This document shows, one piece after another, positions 19,653 through 30,050 of a stretch of 64,000 bases of DNA. The stretch's first letter is position 1. Every line of letters begins with the position of its first letter. The notes under the pieces are model-generated. The model had not been told where the DNA came from and searched no databases. It saw nothing but the letters and a program-made list of their open reading frames with translations. Source of the DNA: Devriesea agamarum (lineage in GTDB: Bacteria; Actinomycetota; Actinomycetes; Actinomycetales; Dermabacteraceae). The stretch is from NCBI RefSeq assembly GCF_900070355.1, contig NZ_LN849456.1:558001-622000 (forward strand), read 5' to 3'. The position numbers and the translations under genes were made by a program.

Positions 19653-22397
19653 GTGACTTCACGAGACAGCAACGGTCCCATCATCAACGGCGTCTACTCC
19701 CCTGCCCCGGACCCCGATCCGCAGGAGACCCAGGAGTGGATTGAGTCGTTTGACGGCGTCGTCGATGAGCGAGGGGGCGCTCGAGCGCGGCAGATCATGT
19801 TGAATCTACTGCGTCGAGCCCGGGACCGTCACGTCAGTGTCCCGAGCACCAACTCCACCGACTACATCAACACGATTTCGGTTGAGGATGAACCGTATTA
19901 CCCCGGCGATGACAGCCTGGAACGAGAGATCCGCGCTGCGGTGCGCTGGAACGCAGCGATGCTGGTGCATCGTGCCCAGCGGCCAGGAATTGGCGTCGGT
20001 GGCCACCTGTCGAGCTATGCCTCGGTGGCCACCATGTACGAGGTTGGCTTTAACCACTTCTTCCGTGGGAAAGACCATCCCGGCGGTGGTGACCAGATCT
20101 TCTTCCAGGGGCATGCTTCCCCCGGGATCTACTCGCGTGCTTTCATGATGGATCGTCTGAGCGAGGATGTTCTCAACGGTTTTCGCCAGGAAAAGTCACA
20201 TCCTCATGGCATCCCGTCCTACCCACATCCGCGCGCTATGCCGGATTTCTGGGAGTTCCCGACGGTGTCCATGGGCATCGGCCCGGTTAACGCCATCGAG
20301 CAGGCGTCATTTAACAAATACCTGCATAACCGGGGTTTGAAAGACACGTCCCAGCAGCATGTGTGGGCGTTCCTCGGCGACGGCGAAATGGATGAGGTCG
20401 AATCGCGCGGTGCGCTGCACATACCGGCGATGGAAGGTCTGGACAATCTGACCTTCGTCGTCAACTGCAACCTGCAGCGCCTGGACGGCCCGGTGCGCGG
20501 TAACGGCAAAATCATCCAGGAGCTGGAAGCCCAGTTCCGCGGTGCCGGCTGGAACGTCATCAAAGTGATTTGGGGGCGCGGATGGGATCCGCTGCTGGCA
20601 AGCGATTACGATGGCGCGCTGGTCAACCTCATGAACAACACCCCTGATGGCGACTACCAGACCTACCGTGCCGAATCCGGTGGCTTTATTCGCGATAATT
20701 TCTTCGGGCGCGATCCGCGCACCAAGGCCATGGTCGAAGGAATGAGCGATGACGACATCTGGTGGAAGCTGAACCGTGGTGGCCACGATCCGCACAAGGT
20801 GTATGCGGCATACAAAGCCGCGATGGAGCACACCGGCCAGCCGACGGTGATTTTGGCTCACACCATTAAGGGCTTCAAGCTCGGTAAGTCCTTTGCAGGC
20901 CGCAACGCGACGCATCAGATGAAGAAGTTCACGCTGGACGACATTAAGACGTTCCGTGACACCCTGCGCATTCCGATCAGCGACGCTGAACTTGAGAAGG
21001 ATCTGTACGGGGCGCCGTACTACCGCCCGGATCCAAACTCGGACGCTATGCAGTATCTGCATCAGCGGCGCCGGGAGCTCGGTGGCCCGATCCCCCATCG
21101 CGCCCACAAGAAGGTCTTCCTTCCCCAGCCCGCTGAGAAGGAATACAAGGTTGTTCAGCGCGGTTCAGGCAAGCAGGAAATCGCCACCACGATGGCGTTC
21201 GTGCGTCTGCTCAAGGACCTCATGCGGACGAAGGAAATTGGCGCCCACTTCGTGCCAATCATTCCGGATGAAGCCCGTACCTTCGGCATGGACTCCATGT
21301 TCCCGACGGCGAAGATTTACAACCCGCACGGGCAGAACTACATCTCCGTGGACCGCGATCTGCTGCTGGCCTATAAAGAGTCCGCCTCTGGCCAGATCAA
21401 GCACATGGGCATTAACGAAATCAGCTCGACCTCGGCGTTTACCGCTGCAGGAACGTCGTACGCAACCCATGAGTTACCGATGATCCCGGTCTACATCTTC
21501 TACTCGATGTTCGGTTTCCAGCGCACCGGTGATTTCTTCTGGGCGGCGGGTGACCAAATGGCTAAGGGCTTTGTCATCGGGGCCACGGCCGGAAAGACCA
21601 CCCTTGCGGGTGAAGGCCTACAGCATATGGACGGCCACAGCCCGATCCTGGCCTACACCAACCCCGGCACGGTCATCTACGACCCGGCATACGGATACGA
21701 AATCGGGCACATCGTGCGCGATGGCCTACAGCGTATGTACGGCGAGAACGAAACCCGTAACCAGGATGTCTTCTACTACCTCACGGTGTACAACGAGCCG
21801 ATCGTGCACCCGGCTGAGCCCGAAAACCTCGATGTTGACGGCCTGCTGAAGGGTATGTACCTGCTGAAGGCTGACGAAGGCGAGGGCCCCAAGGCCCAGC
21901 TGATGGCCTCCGGTGTGGCCGTGCCGTGGGCTCTGCACGCTCAGCAATTGCTGCGCGAAGACTGGGGAGTCTCCGCCGATGTGTGGTCAGTCACCTCATG
22001 GACGGAAATGCGGAAAGAAGCTCTGGAAGCAGAAGAACACAACTTCCTGCACCCGAGCGAAGAAGCGCGAACTCCGTGGATTACGCAGCGTCTGCACGAC
22101 GTGCAGGGTCCGTTCGTGGCGACCAGCGATTTCGATCATCTGCTGCCCGATATGATCCGCCAGTGGATTCCCGGACGCTACGGCGTTCTGGGTGCCGATG
22201 GCTGGGGCTTCTCGGACACGCGCCCGGCAGCTCGCCGCTTCCTGCACATTGACGCCCATTCGCTAGCCGTCCGCGCTTTGGCAGAGCTGGTTGCAGAAGG
22301 CAAGCTCGACCGGTCGGTTCTTCAGCAAGCCATCGACAAATACGATCTGTTGAACGTCAACGCAGGTCAGTCAGGCAGCGACGGAGGCGAGGCCTGA
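19653..22397 (+). CDS. aceE: Pyruvate dehydrogenase E1 component, homodimeric type
   Basis: A 914-residue thiamine-diphosphate enzyme that decarboxylates pyruvate and passes the acetyl group to the lipoyl E2. The ThDP-binding block [14 protein letters not shown]...[11 protein letters not shown] lies near residues 241-275, and the body is colinear with actinobacterial AceE along its length ([29 protein letters not shown]-like region, ERIVQQA-type end). I use the GTG at 19653, preceded by GAGAAGAGGA, rather than a TTG 63 bases upstream. E2 and E3 genes are not in the window. Confidence 0.96.
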   Translation: MTSRDSNGPIINGVYSPAPDPDPQETQEWIESFDGVVDERGGARARQIMLNLLRRARDRHVSVPSTNSTDYINTISVEDEPYYPGDDSLEREIRAAVRWNAAMLVHRAQRPGIGVGGHLSSYASVATMYEVGFNHFFRGKDHPGGGDQIFFQGHASPGIYSRAFMMDRLSEDVLNGFRQEKSHPHGIPSYPHPRAMPDFWEFPTVSMGIGPVNAIEQASFNKYLHNRGLKDTSQQHVWAFLGDGEMDEVESRGALHIPAMEGLDNLTFVVNCNLQRLDGPVRGNGKIIQELEAQFRGAGWNVIKVIWGRGWDPLLASDYDGALVNLMNNTPDGDYQTYRAESGGFIRDNFFGRDPRTKAMVEGMSDDDIWWKLNRGGHDPHKVYAAYKAAMEHTGQPTVILAHTIKGFKLGKSFAGRNATHQMKKFTLDDIKTFRDTLRIPISDAELEKDLYGAPYYRPDPNSDAMQYLHQRRRELGGPIPHRAHKKVFLPQPAEKEYKVVQRGSGKQEIATTMAFVRLLKDLMRTKEIGAHFVPIIPDEARTFGMDSMFPTAKIYNPHGQNYISVDRDLLLAYKESASGQIKHMGINEISSTSAFTAAGTSYATHELPMIPVYIFYSMFGFQRTGDFFWAAGDQMAKGFVIGATAGKTTLAGEGLQHMDGHSPILAYTNPGTVIYDPAYGYEIGHIVRDGLQRMYGENETRNQDVFYYLTVYNEPIVHPAEPENLDVDGLLKGMYLLKADEGEGPKAQLMASGVAVPWALHAQQLLREDWGVSADVWSVTSWTEMRKEALEAEEHNFLHPSEEARTPWITQRLHDVQGPFVATSDFDHLLPDMIRQWIPGRYGVLGADGWGFSDTRPAARRFLHIDAHSLAVRALAELVAEGKLDRSVLQQAIDKYDLLNVNAGQSGSDGGEA

Positions 22398-22413
22398 CTC
22401 GCTGGTCACGACG

Positions 22414-22818
22414 ATGACTTCTCCGTCGATCTCGGATCTGCCCCCGCTCGTGGGCCTCAGCATCGAGGCCCACGGCGCGGTGGCGCCGGTCCACCAAATC
22501 TATGACGCTATTGCGTCCGCAATTCGTTCGGGTGAACTGGCTCCTGGTACTCGGTTACCCACTGTGAGGACGCTTGCGACGGACCTGCAGGTTGCGGTCA
22601 ACACCGTCGCTAAAGCGATTCGACGGCTTGAGGAATCCGGCCTGGTCATTACCAGGGGACGCGCAGGCACTGTGGTGGCTGCGCAAGATGCGCCCATGCG
22701 GGAACTATCCCAAGCCGCGGCGTACTTCGCCGAACTATCCAAGCGCTTAGGTATTGATCGTTCCCAAGCCGACGCCCTCTTGGATGCCGCCTTCGCCGAC
22801 AGCAATACCGGACCCTAG
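22414..22818 (+). CDS. Small GntR-type transcription regulator
   Basis: A 134-residue protein with a winged helix: VHQIYDAIASAIRSGELAPGTRLPTVRTLATDLQVAVNTVAKAIRRLEESGLV (split across about residues 25-80), then a short helical tail. The short length puts it in the YtrA-like group of GntR, which have no large effector domain. It starts 16 bases after aceE and precedes fabD by ~95 bases. It may link pyruvate dehydrogenase and fatty-acid-synthesis expression; many actinobacteria have a PucR-type regulator in this place instead. Confidence 0.88.
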   Translation: MTSPSISDLPPLVGLSIEAHGAVAPVHQIYDAIASAIRSGELAPGTRLPTVRTLATDLQVAVNTVAKAIRRLEESGLVITRGRAGTVVAAQDAPMRELSQAAAYFAELSKRLGIDRSQADALLDAAFADSNTGP

Positions 22819-22911
22819 GTGGGCTGCATACTCAAGGGCCGTTAATCTTTTCACTGTCGGTACAACCACTGTACGGCCGGACCGGCATCTCATCACAACT
22901 AGGAGAACCCC

Positions 22912-23916
22912 GTGCTCGTTATCGTTTGCCCCGGTCAGGGCGCGCAGAAACCGGGCTTCCTCGCACCTTGGCTCGACCTTCCGGGAATGCGCGATCTGCT
23001 CGGACAACTCGGTGACGCCTGTGACTGCGACCTGATAACCCACGGCACCGTCTCGGATGCTGACACCATCCGCGATACGGCCATTGCGCAGCCTCTTTTG
23101 GTCGCCGCCGGGATCATCGCTCACACCGCTCTCACACAGACGGTTGCCGCCGTATCTGCTGGCGCAACGTCAAATACTGAACCACCAGCTAGTAAAGAAC
23201 CTCTCCTCGCAGATCTGTTCGCCGGCCACAGCGTCGGAGAGGTGACCGCAGCGGCGCTGGCAGGCGTGCTAACCCCTGAGGCAGCCATGCGGTTTGTGTC
23301 CGCGAGGTCTCAGGCAATGGCCCGAGCTGCAGCCGCCACCCCCACCTCCATGTCTGCGGTCGTCGGTGGCCAGCGCGATGACGTCATGGCTCGGCTCGCT
23401 GAGTTAAAACTTGTAGCCGCCAACATTAACAGCGCGACCCAGATCGTTGCCGCTGGCGATCCTGGAGCTCTTGCCGCCCTTGCCGCAGAGCCTCCTCGCC
23501 GCGCGAGGGTCATCCCACTGTCAGTAGCCGGAGCATTCCATACCCCGTATATGGATTCCGCCCGTGAAGAACTGCGCGAAGCAGCGTTGCATTTTGAGCC
23601 CGCCCCGGCGACCACGCCGCTGGTCTCCAATGCACAGGGAGCACTGGTTCGCGATGGGAAGGTGTACATCGATTCACTGGTCACCCAGGTTGCAGCACCG
23701 GTGGATTGGGAAGCCTGCATGAAAACTTTTGCATCTCAACAGGTCGATGCGATGATCGAGCTCGCCCCGGCTGGAACACTCACCGGTCTCGCTAAGCGAG
23801 ATCTCAAAGAGGTGGAGCGAGTGAACCTAAACACGCCCGATGACCTTGCTCCAGCCCGCGATCTCGTCCTCGCCCATGCGGGCACCAACACCAACACTCC
23901 TGGAGGTAACGCGTGA
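22912..23916 (+). CDS. fabD: Malonyl-CoA:ACP transacylase
   Basis: A 334-residue FabD with PGQGAQKPGFL at the N-terminus (residues 7-17), the active-site GHSVGE (Ser107), and GAFHTPYMD with the catalytic His. It loads malonyl groups from CoA onto AcpP. The GTG start follows AGGAGAA with good spacing. The stop overlaps the fabH start (GTGA), so the fab genes are translationally coupled. Confidence 0.95.
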   Translation: MLVIVCPGQGAQKPGFLAPWLDLPGMRDLLGQLGDACDCDLITHGTVSDADTIRDTAIAQPLLVAAGIIAHTALTQTVAAVSAGATSNTEPPASKEPLLADLFAGHSVGEVTAAALAGVLTPEAAMRFVSARSQAMARAAAATPTSMSAVVGGQRDDVMARLAELKLVAANINSATQIVAAGDPGALAALAAEPPRRARVIPLSVAGAFHTPYMDSAREELREAALHFEPAPATTPLVSNAQGALVRDGKVYIDSLVTQVAAPVDWEACMKTFASQQVDAMIELAPAGTLTGLAKRDLKEVERVNLNTPDDLAPARDLVLAHAGTNTNTPGGNA

Positions 23917-24914
23917 GCGCGACTTTAACCCCGGCGACCACCGTGCCCGGTAGCCGCATCCTTGCTTATGGAGCTGCCCGCGGCGACGTCGTCGTTCCCA
24001 ATGACGATCTGGTCGGCCCCATCGATTCCTCTGACGAGTGGATCCGCCAGCGCACCGGCATCATTACTCGCCGTCGCGCCAGCGCCGAGATGTCAGTGCT
24101 CGACATGTCGCGTACGGCCTCTCAGGACGCCATCACCGCATCCGGTTTGAACGCGAGCGATATCGACACGGTGATCGTTGCTTCGATCTCGTTCCCCTAC
24201 CCGACGCCCTCACTCGCCACACTGCTGGCCCACGAGCTCGGCATTGACGACGCTGTCGCCTATGACATCTCGGCTGCCTGCGCCGGTTTCTGTTACGGGA
24301 TCGGGCAAGCAGATGCGCTCGTGCGAGCAGGAGCTGCCCGCAATGTTCTAGTCGTCGGGGCTGAAAAGCTCTCTGATTTCGTCTCCCCCACCGATCGCAG
24401 CATTTCATTCCTGCTCGGGGACGGGGCCGGAGCCGCCATTGTCACCGCGAGCGAAACCCCCAAGATCGGCCCGACGGTATGGGGCAGCGACGGTGGCAAT
24501 TGGCACACCATTCGGATGACGCACTCCTGGCTGCAGATGCGAGACGAGAATCTCGGCTGGCCCACCCTCGAACAGGACGGGCGAACCGTTTTCCGGTGGG
24601 CTGTGTGGCACACCGCAGACATCGTGCGTCGTACCCTTGAGCAGTCGGGACTGACCGTCGAGGATGTCGATGTTTTTGTGCCCCACCAAGCCAATATGCG
24701 GATCGTAGATGAGCTGGTGAAGCAGCTGAAACTGCCTGAATCAGTGACCATCGCCCGTGACATCGCGGATACCGGAAACACGTCCGCCGCATCCGTCCCG
24801 CTGGCAACCCATCGTCTGCTTGCCGAGGGCCAGGCAAAGTCCGGCGATGTCTGCGTGCAAATCGGCTTCGGGGCCGGACTCGCCTACGCGAGCCAAGTTG
24901 TCATCTTGCCCTGA
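23913..24914 (+). CDS. fabH: 3-oxoacyl-ACP synthase III
   Basis: A 333-residue condensing enzyme. The catalytic triad is visible as Cys123 in DISAACAGFCYG, His in VFVPHQANMRI and Asn in ADTGNTSAASVPLA. FabH starts each fatty-acid chain by condensing an acyl-CoA (branched or acetyl) with malonyl-ACP. It follows fabD with a four-base overlap and is followed after ~130 bases by acpP. Confidence 0.96.
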   Translation: MSATLTPATTVPGSRILAYGAARGDVVVPNDDLVGPIDSSDEWIRQRTGIITRRRASAEMSVLDMSRTASQDAITASGLNASDIDTVIVASISFPYPTPSLATLLAHELGIDDAVAYDISAACAGFCYGIGQADALVRAGAARNVLVVGAEKLSDFVSPTDRSISFLLGDGAGAAIVTASETPKIGPTVWGSDGGNWHTIRMTHSWLQMRDENLGWPTLEQDGRTVFRWAVWHTADIVRRTLEQSGLTVEDVDVFVPHQANMRIVDELVKQLKLPESVTIARDIADTGNTSAASVPLATHRLLAEGQAKSGDVCVQIGFGAGLAYASQVVILP

Positions 24915-25044
24915 TAACGTCACATGAGACCACCTTTGTCAGGTGTTCGACAACGCGTCGTTCCTGCAAGGTTCTGTGCTGGGCGGCCTCGCCCGGTAAT
25001 GTACTCACTGCCCAACGAACAAATATTCATCTAAGGAGCAACCC

Positions 25045-25293
25045 ATGGCACACTCGGAGAACGAGATCCTCGCCGGACTCGCAGAGATCGTGAACGAGGA
25101 GACCGGTGTCGCCACCGAGGACGTCCAGATGGACAAGTCCTTCACCGACGACCTCGACATCGACTCGATCTCGATGATGACCATCGTCGTCAATGCTGAG
25201 GAAAAGTTCGACGTGCGCATCCCCGACGATGAGGTGAAGAACCTCAACACCGTGGGAGACGCCGTCAAGTACATCAACTCGGCTCAGGCCTAA
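25045..25293 (+). CDS. acpP: Acyl carrier protein
   Basis: An 82-residue acidic protein with the phosphopantetheine site DLDIDSISMM (Ser41). Helical pattern and length match AcpP. It carries the growing acyl chain between FabD, FabH, FabF and the reductases. An AAGGAG site precedes the ATG. The 130-base gap from fabH may carry its own promoter, in keeping with the high level at which ACP is usually made. Confidence 0.96.
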   Translation: MAHSENEILAGLAEIVNEETGVATEDVQMDKSFTDDLDIDSISMMTIVVNAEEKFDVRIPDDEVKNLNTVGDAVKYINSAQA

Positions 25294-25300
25294 GACCTAG

Positions 25301-25373
25301 CCCGGGGCACACCTCCCCGGGAATAGCGGCATAGGCCGCAGTGGCGGCGGGGAGGCCTACGTCTTCCCGCCGC
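25301..25373 (+). promoter_or_regulatory. Two hairpins in acpP-fabF spacer
   Basis: CCCGGGG (25301-25307) pairs with CCCCGGG (25315-25321), and a second ten-pair stem joins 25344-25353 with 25364-25373. Neither is followed by a T-run, so they are more likely RNA-processing or attenuating structures that lower fabF relative to acpP than full terminators. Confidence 0.45.
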
Positions 25374-25441
25374 AAACGTATTAACCCCGCTTTCCCTCCC
25401 CGCCCCGGTGTGCGGGCGTCGCCTAGACACAGGAGCACCGA

Positions 25442-26683
25442 ATGACCACCACGCCCCGTCGAGTTGCTATCACCGGCCTCGGCACGTTCAATCCCCTCGG
25501 AACCGACGTTGATTCGACCTGGAAAGCCGCTCTGGCGGGAACCAGTGGCGCCCGGACGCTAGAGAACGACTGGACTGAGGCGTACGGCCTGTCCGTCAAC
25601 TTCGCCTGTTCTGTTGCGGGAGACCCCTTAACCGTTCTATCGCGACCGGAGTCAAAGAAGCTCGACCCCGTCGGGCAATACGCTCTCATCGCGGCTCGGG
25701 AAGCTTGGCGCGACGCCGGGACTCCTGACGTTGACCCCACCCGCCTGGGTGTTGTCGTCGGTAGCGGAATCGGCGGCGTATGGACCCTCCTCGATCAGTG
25801 GGATGTAGTCCGCGAAAAGGGTGCCCGTCGCGTAAATCCCTTTACCGTGCCGATGCTGATGGCGAACTCGTCCACCGCACACATTGAAATTGAATTCGGC
25901 GCTAAGGCGGGCGCACATACTCCGGTCTCAGCCTGTGCAACCGGCGCGGAAGCCGTCGCCCACGCTGCGGATATGATCCGTTCAGGCCGTGCTGACATGG
26001 TGATTTGCGGCGGCGCCGAAGCCTGCATCCATCCGCTGCCGCTGGCCGCATTCGCTAATATGCGGGCACTATCTACCCGTCGCGACGATCCGGCAACGGC
26101 ATCACGACCCTATGACCGCGATCGCGACGGCTTTGTCCTCGCGGAGGGCTCCGGCATTTTGGTTCTCGAATCCGAGGAACACGCCCAGGCTCGCGGGGCC
26201 CGTATGTACGCCTACGTCGCAGGCCGTGGTATGGCCTCAGATGCCTACCACATCGCCGCGCCCGATGAGGATGGCCAGGCACGCGCCATGCGGGAGGCAC
26301 TCGCTCTTGCCGATATCTCGCCGAAGGACGTCGTTCACGTGAACTCTCACGGAACCTCGACCCCTCTGGGCGATATTGGTGAACTCAACGCGATTCGCAC
26401 CGCTTTCGACGGGCAGACCGACCAGATTGTGGTGTCCTCCACGAAATCCATGACCGGCCACTTGCTCGGTGGCGCCGGCGCTTTAGAGACCATCTTCGCG
26501 GTGCTGGCGGCCCATCACCGGGTTGCTCCTCCGACGATCAATATCGAAAACCTCGACCCTGAGGTCCACATGGATATCGCCAACGGTGCACCGCGTGAGC
26601 TTCCATCGGGCGACATCGCCGTGCTGAACAATGCATTCGGTTTCGGCGGACATGATATCGCGCTGATTATGACTACTGCCTAA
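25442..26683 (+). CDS. fabF: 3-oxoacyl-ACP synthase II
   Basis: A 413-residue condensing enzyme with Cys165 in PVSACATGAEA, His in VNSHGTSTPLGD and His in KSMTGHLLGGAGALE. It extends acyl-ACP chains. An AGGAG site lies seven bases ahead of the ATG. It is the last gene of the fab cluster; a degenerate repeat block and two strong hairpins follow. Confidence 0.96.
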   Translation: MTTTPRRVAITGLGTFNPLGTDVDSTWKAALAGTSGARTLENDWTEAYGLSVNFACSVAGDPLTVLSRPESKKLDPVGQYALIAAREAWRDAGTPDVDPTRLGVVVGSGIGGVWTLLDQWDVVREKGARRVNPFTVPMLMANSSTAHIEIEFGAKAGAHTPVSACATGAEAVAHAADMIRSGRADMVICGGAEACIHPLPLAAFANMRALSTRRDDPATASRPYDRDRDGFVLAEGSGILVLESEEHAQARGARMYAYVAGRGMASDAYHIAAPDEDGQARAMREALALADISPKDVVHVNSHGTSTPLGDIGELNAIRTAFDGQTDQIVVSSTKSMTGHLLGGAGALETIFAVLAAHHRVAPPTINIENLDPEVHMDIANGAPRELPSGDIAVLNNAFGFGGHDIALIMTTA

Positions 26684-26696
26684 GCTCTAATTTCAG

Positions 26697-26801
26697 CTGG
26701 CTAGGGTCTAGTTCTACCTGTTTAAGGTCAACTTCCATCTGGTTAAGGGCTAGTTCTCCTGTTTAGGCTCCGGTTTTAGCTGGCCTCTTAGTCTCGATTG
26801 G
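26697..26801 (+). repeat. Five degenerate ~21-bp tandem repeats after fabF
   Basis: Five successive units begin at 26697, 26718, 26739, 26759 and 26780, each 20-22 bases and fitting CTGNTTAAGGTCTAGTTCTA loosely. Units 1 and 3 share GGGTCTAGTTCT / GGGCTAGTTCT; units 2 and 4 share CTGTTTA. They lie 14 bases past the fabF stop and contain no coding frame. Purpose unknown. Confidence 0.65.
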
Positions 26802-26841
26802 ACAGTTTAACCGGGCTGTTCTAGCCAGCCGGATCGTCTGG

Positions 26842-26866
26842 CTCGCGGGCTGTTAAGGCCCGCGAG
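26842..26866 (+). terminator. Hairpin downstream of fabF
   Basis: CTCGCGGGC (26842-26850) and GCCCGCGAG (26858-26866) form a perfect nine-pair stem with a seven-base loop. There is no T-run, but position and strength suit transcription ending of the fab operon. Confidence 0.55.
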
Positions 26867-26871
26867 GGCCA

Positions 26872-26918
26872 ATACATCGCGGAGCACCTCCATGAGAGGG
26901 GTGCTCCGCGATATGTAT
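26872..26918 (+). terminator. Second long hairpin downstream of fabF
   Basis: ATACATCGCGGAGCACC (from 26872) pairs with GGTGCTCCGCGATATGTAT (to 26918), a stem of about 16 pairs with one small bulge. No T-run follows. With the preceding hairpin it probably ends transcription from both sides. The next ~190 bases hold two copies of CATATAACGG and several GTATACCG-like words but no gene. Confidence 0.55.
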
Positions 26919-27107
26919 ATAGGGTTCGGCCATATAACGGATAACGTCATATAACGGGTGTGGCGCCATCGTATACCGGATACTGTCCGCTCATAGACCG
27001 AAGGCTATACGGTATACAGCAGATGATCGGGGGCCATAAATGCGGTCACCGATATCCCAGCAACCTTGAAAAGAGCGGAAAGCATGCCGGGGAGATTTAG
27101 CCAGCAA

Positions 27108-27599
27108 TTAGCCGACCCGATGCAGCCACCTCATGCGCACTCCGTCCCCAGCATGGCGATAAACTTCCAGTTCTTCATCCCACGGCGCCCCTAACGCGAG
27201 GTTCAAACGCTCGGTGAGTGAGAGCGGATCGCGTTTGCTGTGTTCGATACATGAGCGAACCTGGTCCTCAGTCAGCACCGTGTTTCCCGCACGGTCCATC
27301 GCCGCATAGAAAATACCGAGGTCGGGGGTATGACACCAACGGGCACCATCGGCGTGCATCGAGGGTTCCTGCGTCACCTCAAAACGAAGATCGTCCCAGC
27401 CGCGCAGAGCGCTGGCCAGGGCTGCCCCGGTCGTTTCCCGGCCTCGCCAGGACGTTTCGGCGTGCACCAGGCCATGTTCAATGGGCTGTTCGCGCCATAT
27501 CAGGCGTACAGGCACACCAAGTACTCCGCTGGCCGCCCAATCAATGTGCGGGGTGAGGGCACGCGGCGCGGAGTGGATATAGAGCATCCCCTGGGTCAT
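27108..27599 (-). CDS. DUF3145 family protein
   Basis: A 163-residue protein beginning MTQGMLYIHSAPRALTPHI, with ARWCHTPDLGIFYAAMD and ending HAGDGVRMRWLHRVG. DUF3145 is an actinobacterial family commonly found next to fab genes; its function is not known. I use the ATG at 27599, preceded by AGGAAGGG, not a start 33 bases upstream. It is convergent with fabF across the repeat/hairpin region. Confidence 0.85.
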   Translation of the reverse strand: MTQGMLYIHSAPRALTPHIDWAASGVLGVPVRLIWREQPIEHGLVHAETSWRGRETTGAALASALRGWDDLRFEVTQEPSMHADGARWCHTPDLGIFYAAMDRAGNTVLTEDQVRSCIEHSKRDPLSLTERLNLALGAPWDEELEVYRHAGDGVRMRWLHRVG

Positions 27600-27678
27600 G
27601 GTGTCCCTTCCTGTCCGATGCGTCTTCCCCAACGAATCGGTGCGGTGAAGGGCTATCCTTCCCAGGTTTAGATCAAGC

Positions 27679-28164
27679 CTAGAACTTTTCTCTAATGGCT
27701 CGCAACGCTTTCTTTTTCTGAGAGCGTTCTAATCGATCGATATATAGGAAACCGTCGAGATGGTCGCATTCATGCTGAATCAGTCGTGCGACGATCTCCT
27801 CTCCTTCCAGCACGACCTCTCGACCATCCAGGTCGACACCGATCGCACGCGCGTACTGGGCACGACGGGTGGGATACCAGAGCCCTGGCAAGGAAAGGCA
27901 TCCTTCTTCCCCATCTTGAATCTCATCAGATAGTTCGACGATGCGAGGGTTCAGGATATAGCCGATCTCCCCCGCGAGATTCCACGAAAAAGCTCTGAGA
28001 CCGACCCCAATTTGGTTGGCGGCTAAACCCGCTCGACCTTCATCGTCGACGTTCTCACACAGATCGCGGACCAGCTGCCGGACCCCCTCGGTGATGTCCG
28101 TAATCTCTTCGCATGGCGTGCGCAAAACAGGATCACCGATGATACGGATAGGGCGATGAGCCAC
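27679..28164 (-). CDS. def: Peptide deformylase
   Basis: A 161-residue metalloenzyme that removes the formyl group from new proteins. All three family motifs are intact: GLAANQIG (46-53), EGCLS (87-91) and QHECDHLDG (130-138), giving the Cys and two His metal ligands and the catalytic Glu. The ATG at 28164 follows AAGGAGAG. It stands upstream of DUF3145 with a ~80-base gap. Confidence 0.95.
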   Translation of the reverse strand: MAHRPIRIIGDPVLRTPCEEITDITEGVRQLVRDLCENVDDEGRAGLAANQIGVGLRAFSWNLAGEIGYILNPRIVELSDEIQDGEEGCLSLPGLWYPTRRAQYARAIGVDLDGREVVLEGEEIVARLIQHECDHLDGFLYIDRLERSQKKKALRAIREKF

Positions 28165-28751
28165 GTATGCTCTCCTTGCTGGAACTGGCCTGCGCTAGAC
28201 AGGTGATCTCTCGGTTCTATGCCGCATTCATATCTATCACGCAATATCCAGCTGCACTATGACTAGCGTCTCCCGAGGACCAGTCGGTGGACAAACACCC
28301 TCCTCATGAACACCTGCCAGGCTTAGAAGCTTCAATGAGCAGTCACGCTATGAGCTAGGCGGACATAGCATGGCTGCTACGCAAGCCCCCTCTTCTCAAC
28401 TAGCTTCACACACCATCGCGATCTTCCCGTATGCGACCCGCTGATCTTGGCGATACCCGCCCATTCGAGCGTGTTACGATATTTGACCCCTAGAGACGTT
28501 TGATACCATGATGTAGCGCTAACCGAGTTGCAGAAATAGTCACAGTCACCGAAACATTGAGATACTGACACCGGCATGTCGGTACAGCCATTTGCTACAT
28601 ACGGAAACTCTCACCCTTTTAAAATGCGTCATCAACGACACCAGGGAAATGACCAGCGTTTCAAGAGCCCGCACGCTAAACGATACCGGATACCAAAAAA
28701 CACATTCACCCATGCCAACAATGACTTCACGACACCAAAGACAGGAATATA
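28165..28751. other. Gene-free stretch between def and NUDIX gene
   Basis: About 590 bases with no convincing coding frame on either strand; the longest frames have no ribosome site and no recognisable content. Composition drops in GC towards the right. It should carry the def promoter (near 28190) and the NUDIX promoter (just before 28752). Confidence 0.5.
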
Positions 28752-29162
28752 ATGAACAACCCTACGATTAGAGTCCGAGCCGCTGGAATTCTCGCGACTA
28801 ACAACGGAATCCTCGTTCAAAGAAAAGTCAATGACCACCACTGGGCACTACCCGGCGGCCAGGTAGAGTTTGGGGAGTACGCTAAAGATGCACTGTGGCG
28901 AGAATTCAACGAAGAACTCGGAATTGATATCGAAGTCGGTGAACAGCTCACCGTTTTAGAGAACTTCTTCGAGCTCAACAGTGCCCCTTTCCACTCCATC
29001 GAATTCTATTTCAGAATAGGTGCTCCTCAAATCGGATCAGCCCCGCCCGCCAGTACGGAACCAGACCTCGAATTTCAATGGTGGATTCCGGGATGCGACC
29101 GAGAGTTTCGCCCCCATATTTTAGAGCCTCTGATCGTCGCTGAGCTTCAAAGGCTTAGCTAA
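28752..29162 (+). CDS. NUDIX hydrolase
   Basis: A 136-residue protein with a complete Nudix box: G36, E42, R50-E51, E54-E55 and G57 in the required spacing (WALPGGQVEFGE then WREFNEELG). It hydrolyses a nucleoside diphosphate linked to another group; the exact substrate cannot be told. A CAGGAAT site precedes the ATG. GC content is lower than in the fab region, so it may belong to the transferred zone that follows. Confidence 0.9.
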   Translation: MNNPTIRVRAAGILATNNGILVQRKVNDHHWALPGGQVEFGEYAKDALWREFNEELGIDIEVGEQLTVLENFFELNSAPFHSIEFYFRIGAPQIGSAPPASTEPDLEFQWWIPGCDREFRPHILEPLIVAELQRLS

Positions 29163-29888
29163 TGGCTTAGTGGCTGGAGTTCAGGCCTGGGATGCAGGCC
29201 CATATTCGTGGTGCCGCCGCGGGCATGGGCTTGTGTCGTCGATACTCACGCTGGTGCATCGACGCTCACTGACTGACGATGAACATAGAAACCCCGTCCT
29301 GTTGGACCGAACGGGGTTTCAATACTCCTACCACTCTGTGAAAGATATTAGTGAAACGGCTATAGGTATCTCGTGTCGGCAACTATTGAATACCATGCGC
29401 ACTAGCCGTTCTATGAGAGCATAGAAGCTGCATCACTAGGCGTCATATCAGGTGGACCGCCGAGCCAGAACCTGATAGTTGATATTACCTGTTAACCTAC
29501 GCCCACTCGCGTCTTGCGATACCATCATGCATTAGAAGCGTAGAGCCGATGCCATGTCACCACATGAGAAATGGTGATGATAGCTTCTAAAATTATGAAC
29601 TGATAAAACACTAAAATCCTCAACCGAAAGTCCATGAGATACACCGATCAAAATACACAAAAATTTAAGGCAAATTTACCTTTACCCAAGAAGAATTATA
29701 GTGAGAATAATCATCTTCACTAGGCTGTCTCTAAACCCTTTATTGAAGGGAATATTAAACAAGGATGTCTAATAAATCCATTTCTTGGGTTAGGATATAT
29801 CTAGCCATATCATTTTGATTAGCGGTATACTTTTACTCTCGACATTAACGCTTATCTATACCGATCCGCCTGTTCGCATTTATCAATT
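29163..29888. other. AT-rich gene-free stretch with one hairpin
   Basis: About 725 bases with no supported gene; from 29560 it becomes strongly AT-rich. GAAACCCCGT (29288-29297) and ACGGGGTTTC (29311-29320) form a perfect ten-pair stem, probably a terminator after the NUDIX gene although no T-run follows. The rest looks like decayed accessory DNA. Confidence 0.5.
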
Positions 29889-30050
29889 ATGTCCAGTCCG
29901 GCTCCTGCGCCAATCATAGATTACTACACAAAAAATAAACTTAAAGAAGATTCGATTTTGACAGATAATGAACTCTGCATTCTCATGTTCACTGACGGCG
30001 CCAACCATCACCAGTTTTGGCGCAAGTCTCTTTGTGAGAAGTGGCTCTAA
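29889..30050 (+). CDS. Possible 53-residue ORF
   Basis: ATG at 29889 opens a frame reading MSSPAPAPIIDYYTKNKLKE and ending FWRKSLCEKWL before TAA at 30048-30050. Amino-acid make-up is protein-like and the surrounding DNA is AT-rich, but there is no clear ribosome site and I recognise no family. It could be a fragment of a larger lost gene. Confidence 0.22.
   Translation: MSSPAPAPIIDYYTKNKLKEDSILTDNELCILMFTDGANHHQFWRKSLCEKWL

Noticed and set aside
26697-26801. Repeat ladder as a CRISPR array
   Set aside because: Units are adjacent with no unique spacers, they vary in sequence, and no cas gene is near.
29288-29320. Hairpin as part of a tRNA or second attachment site
   Set aside because: It has no T-arm loop or acceptor pattern; only a simple perfect stem is present.
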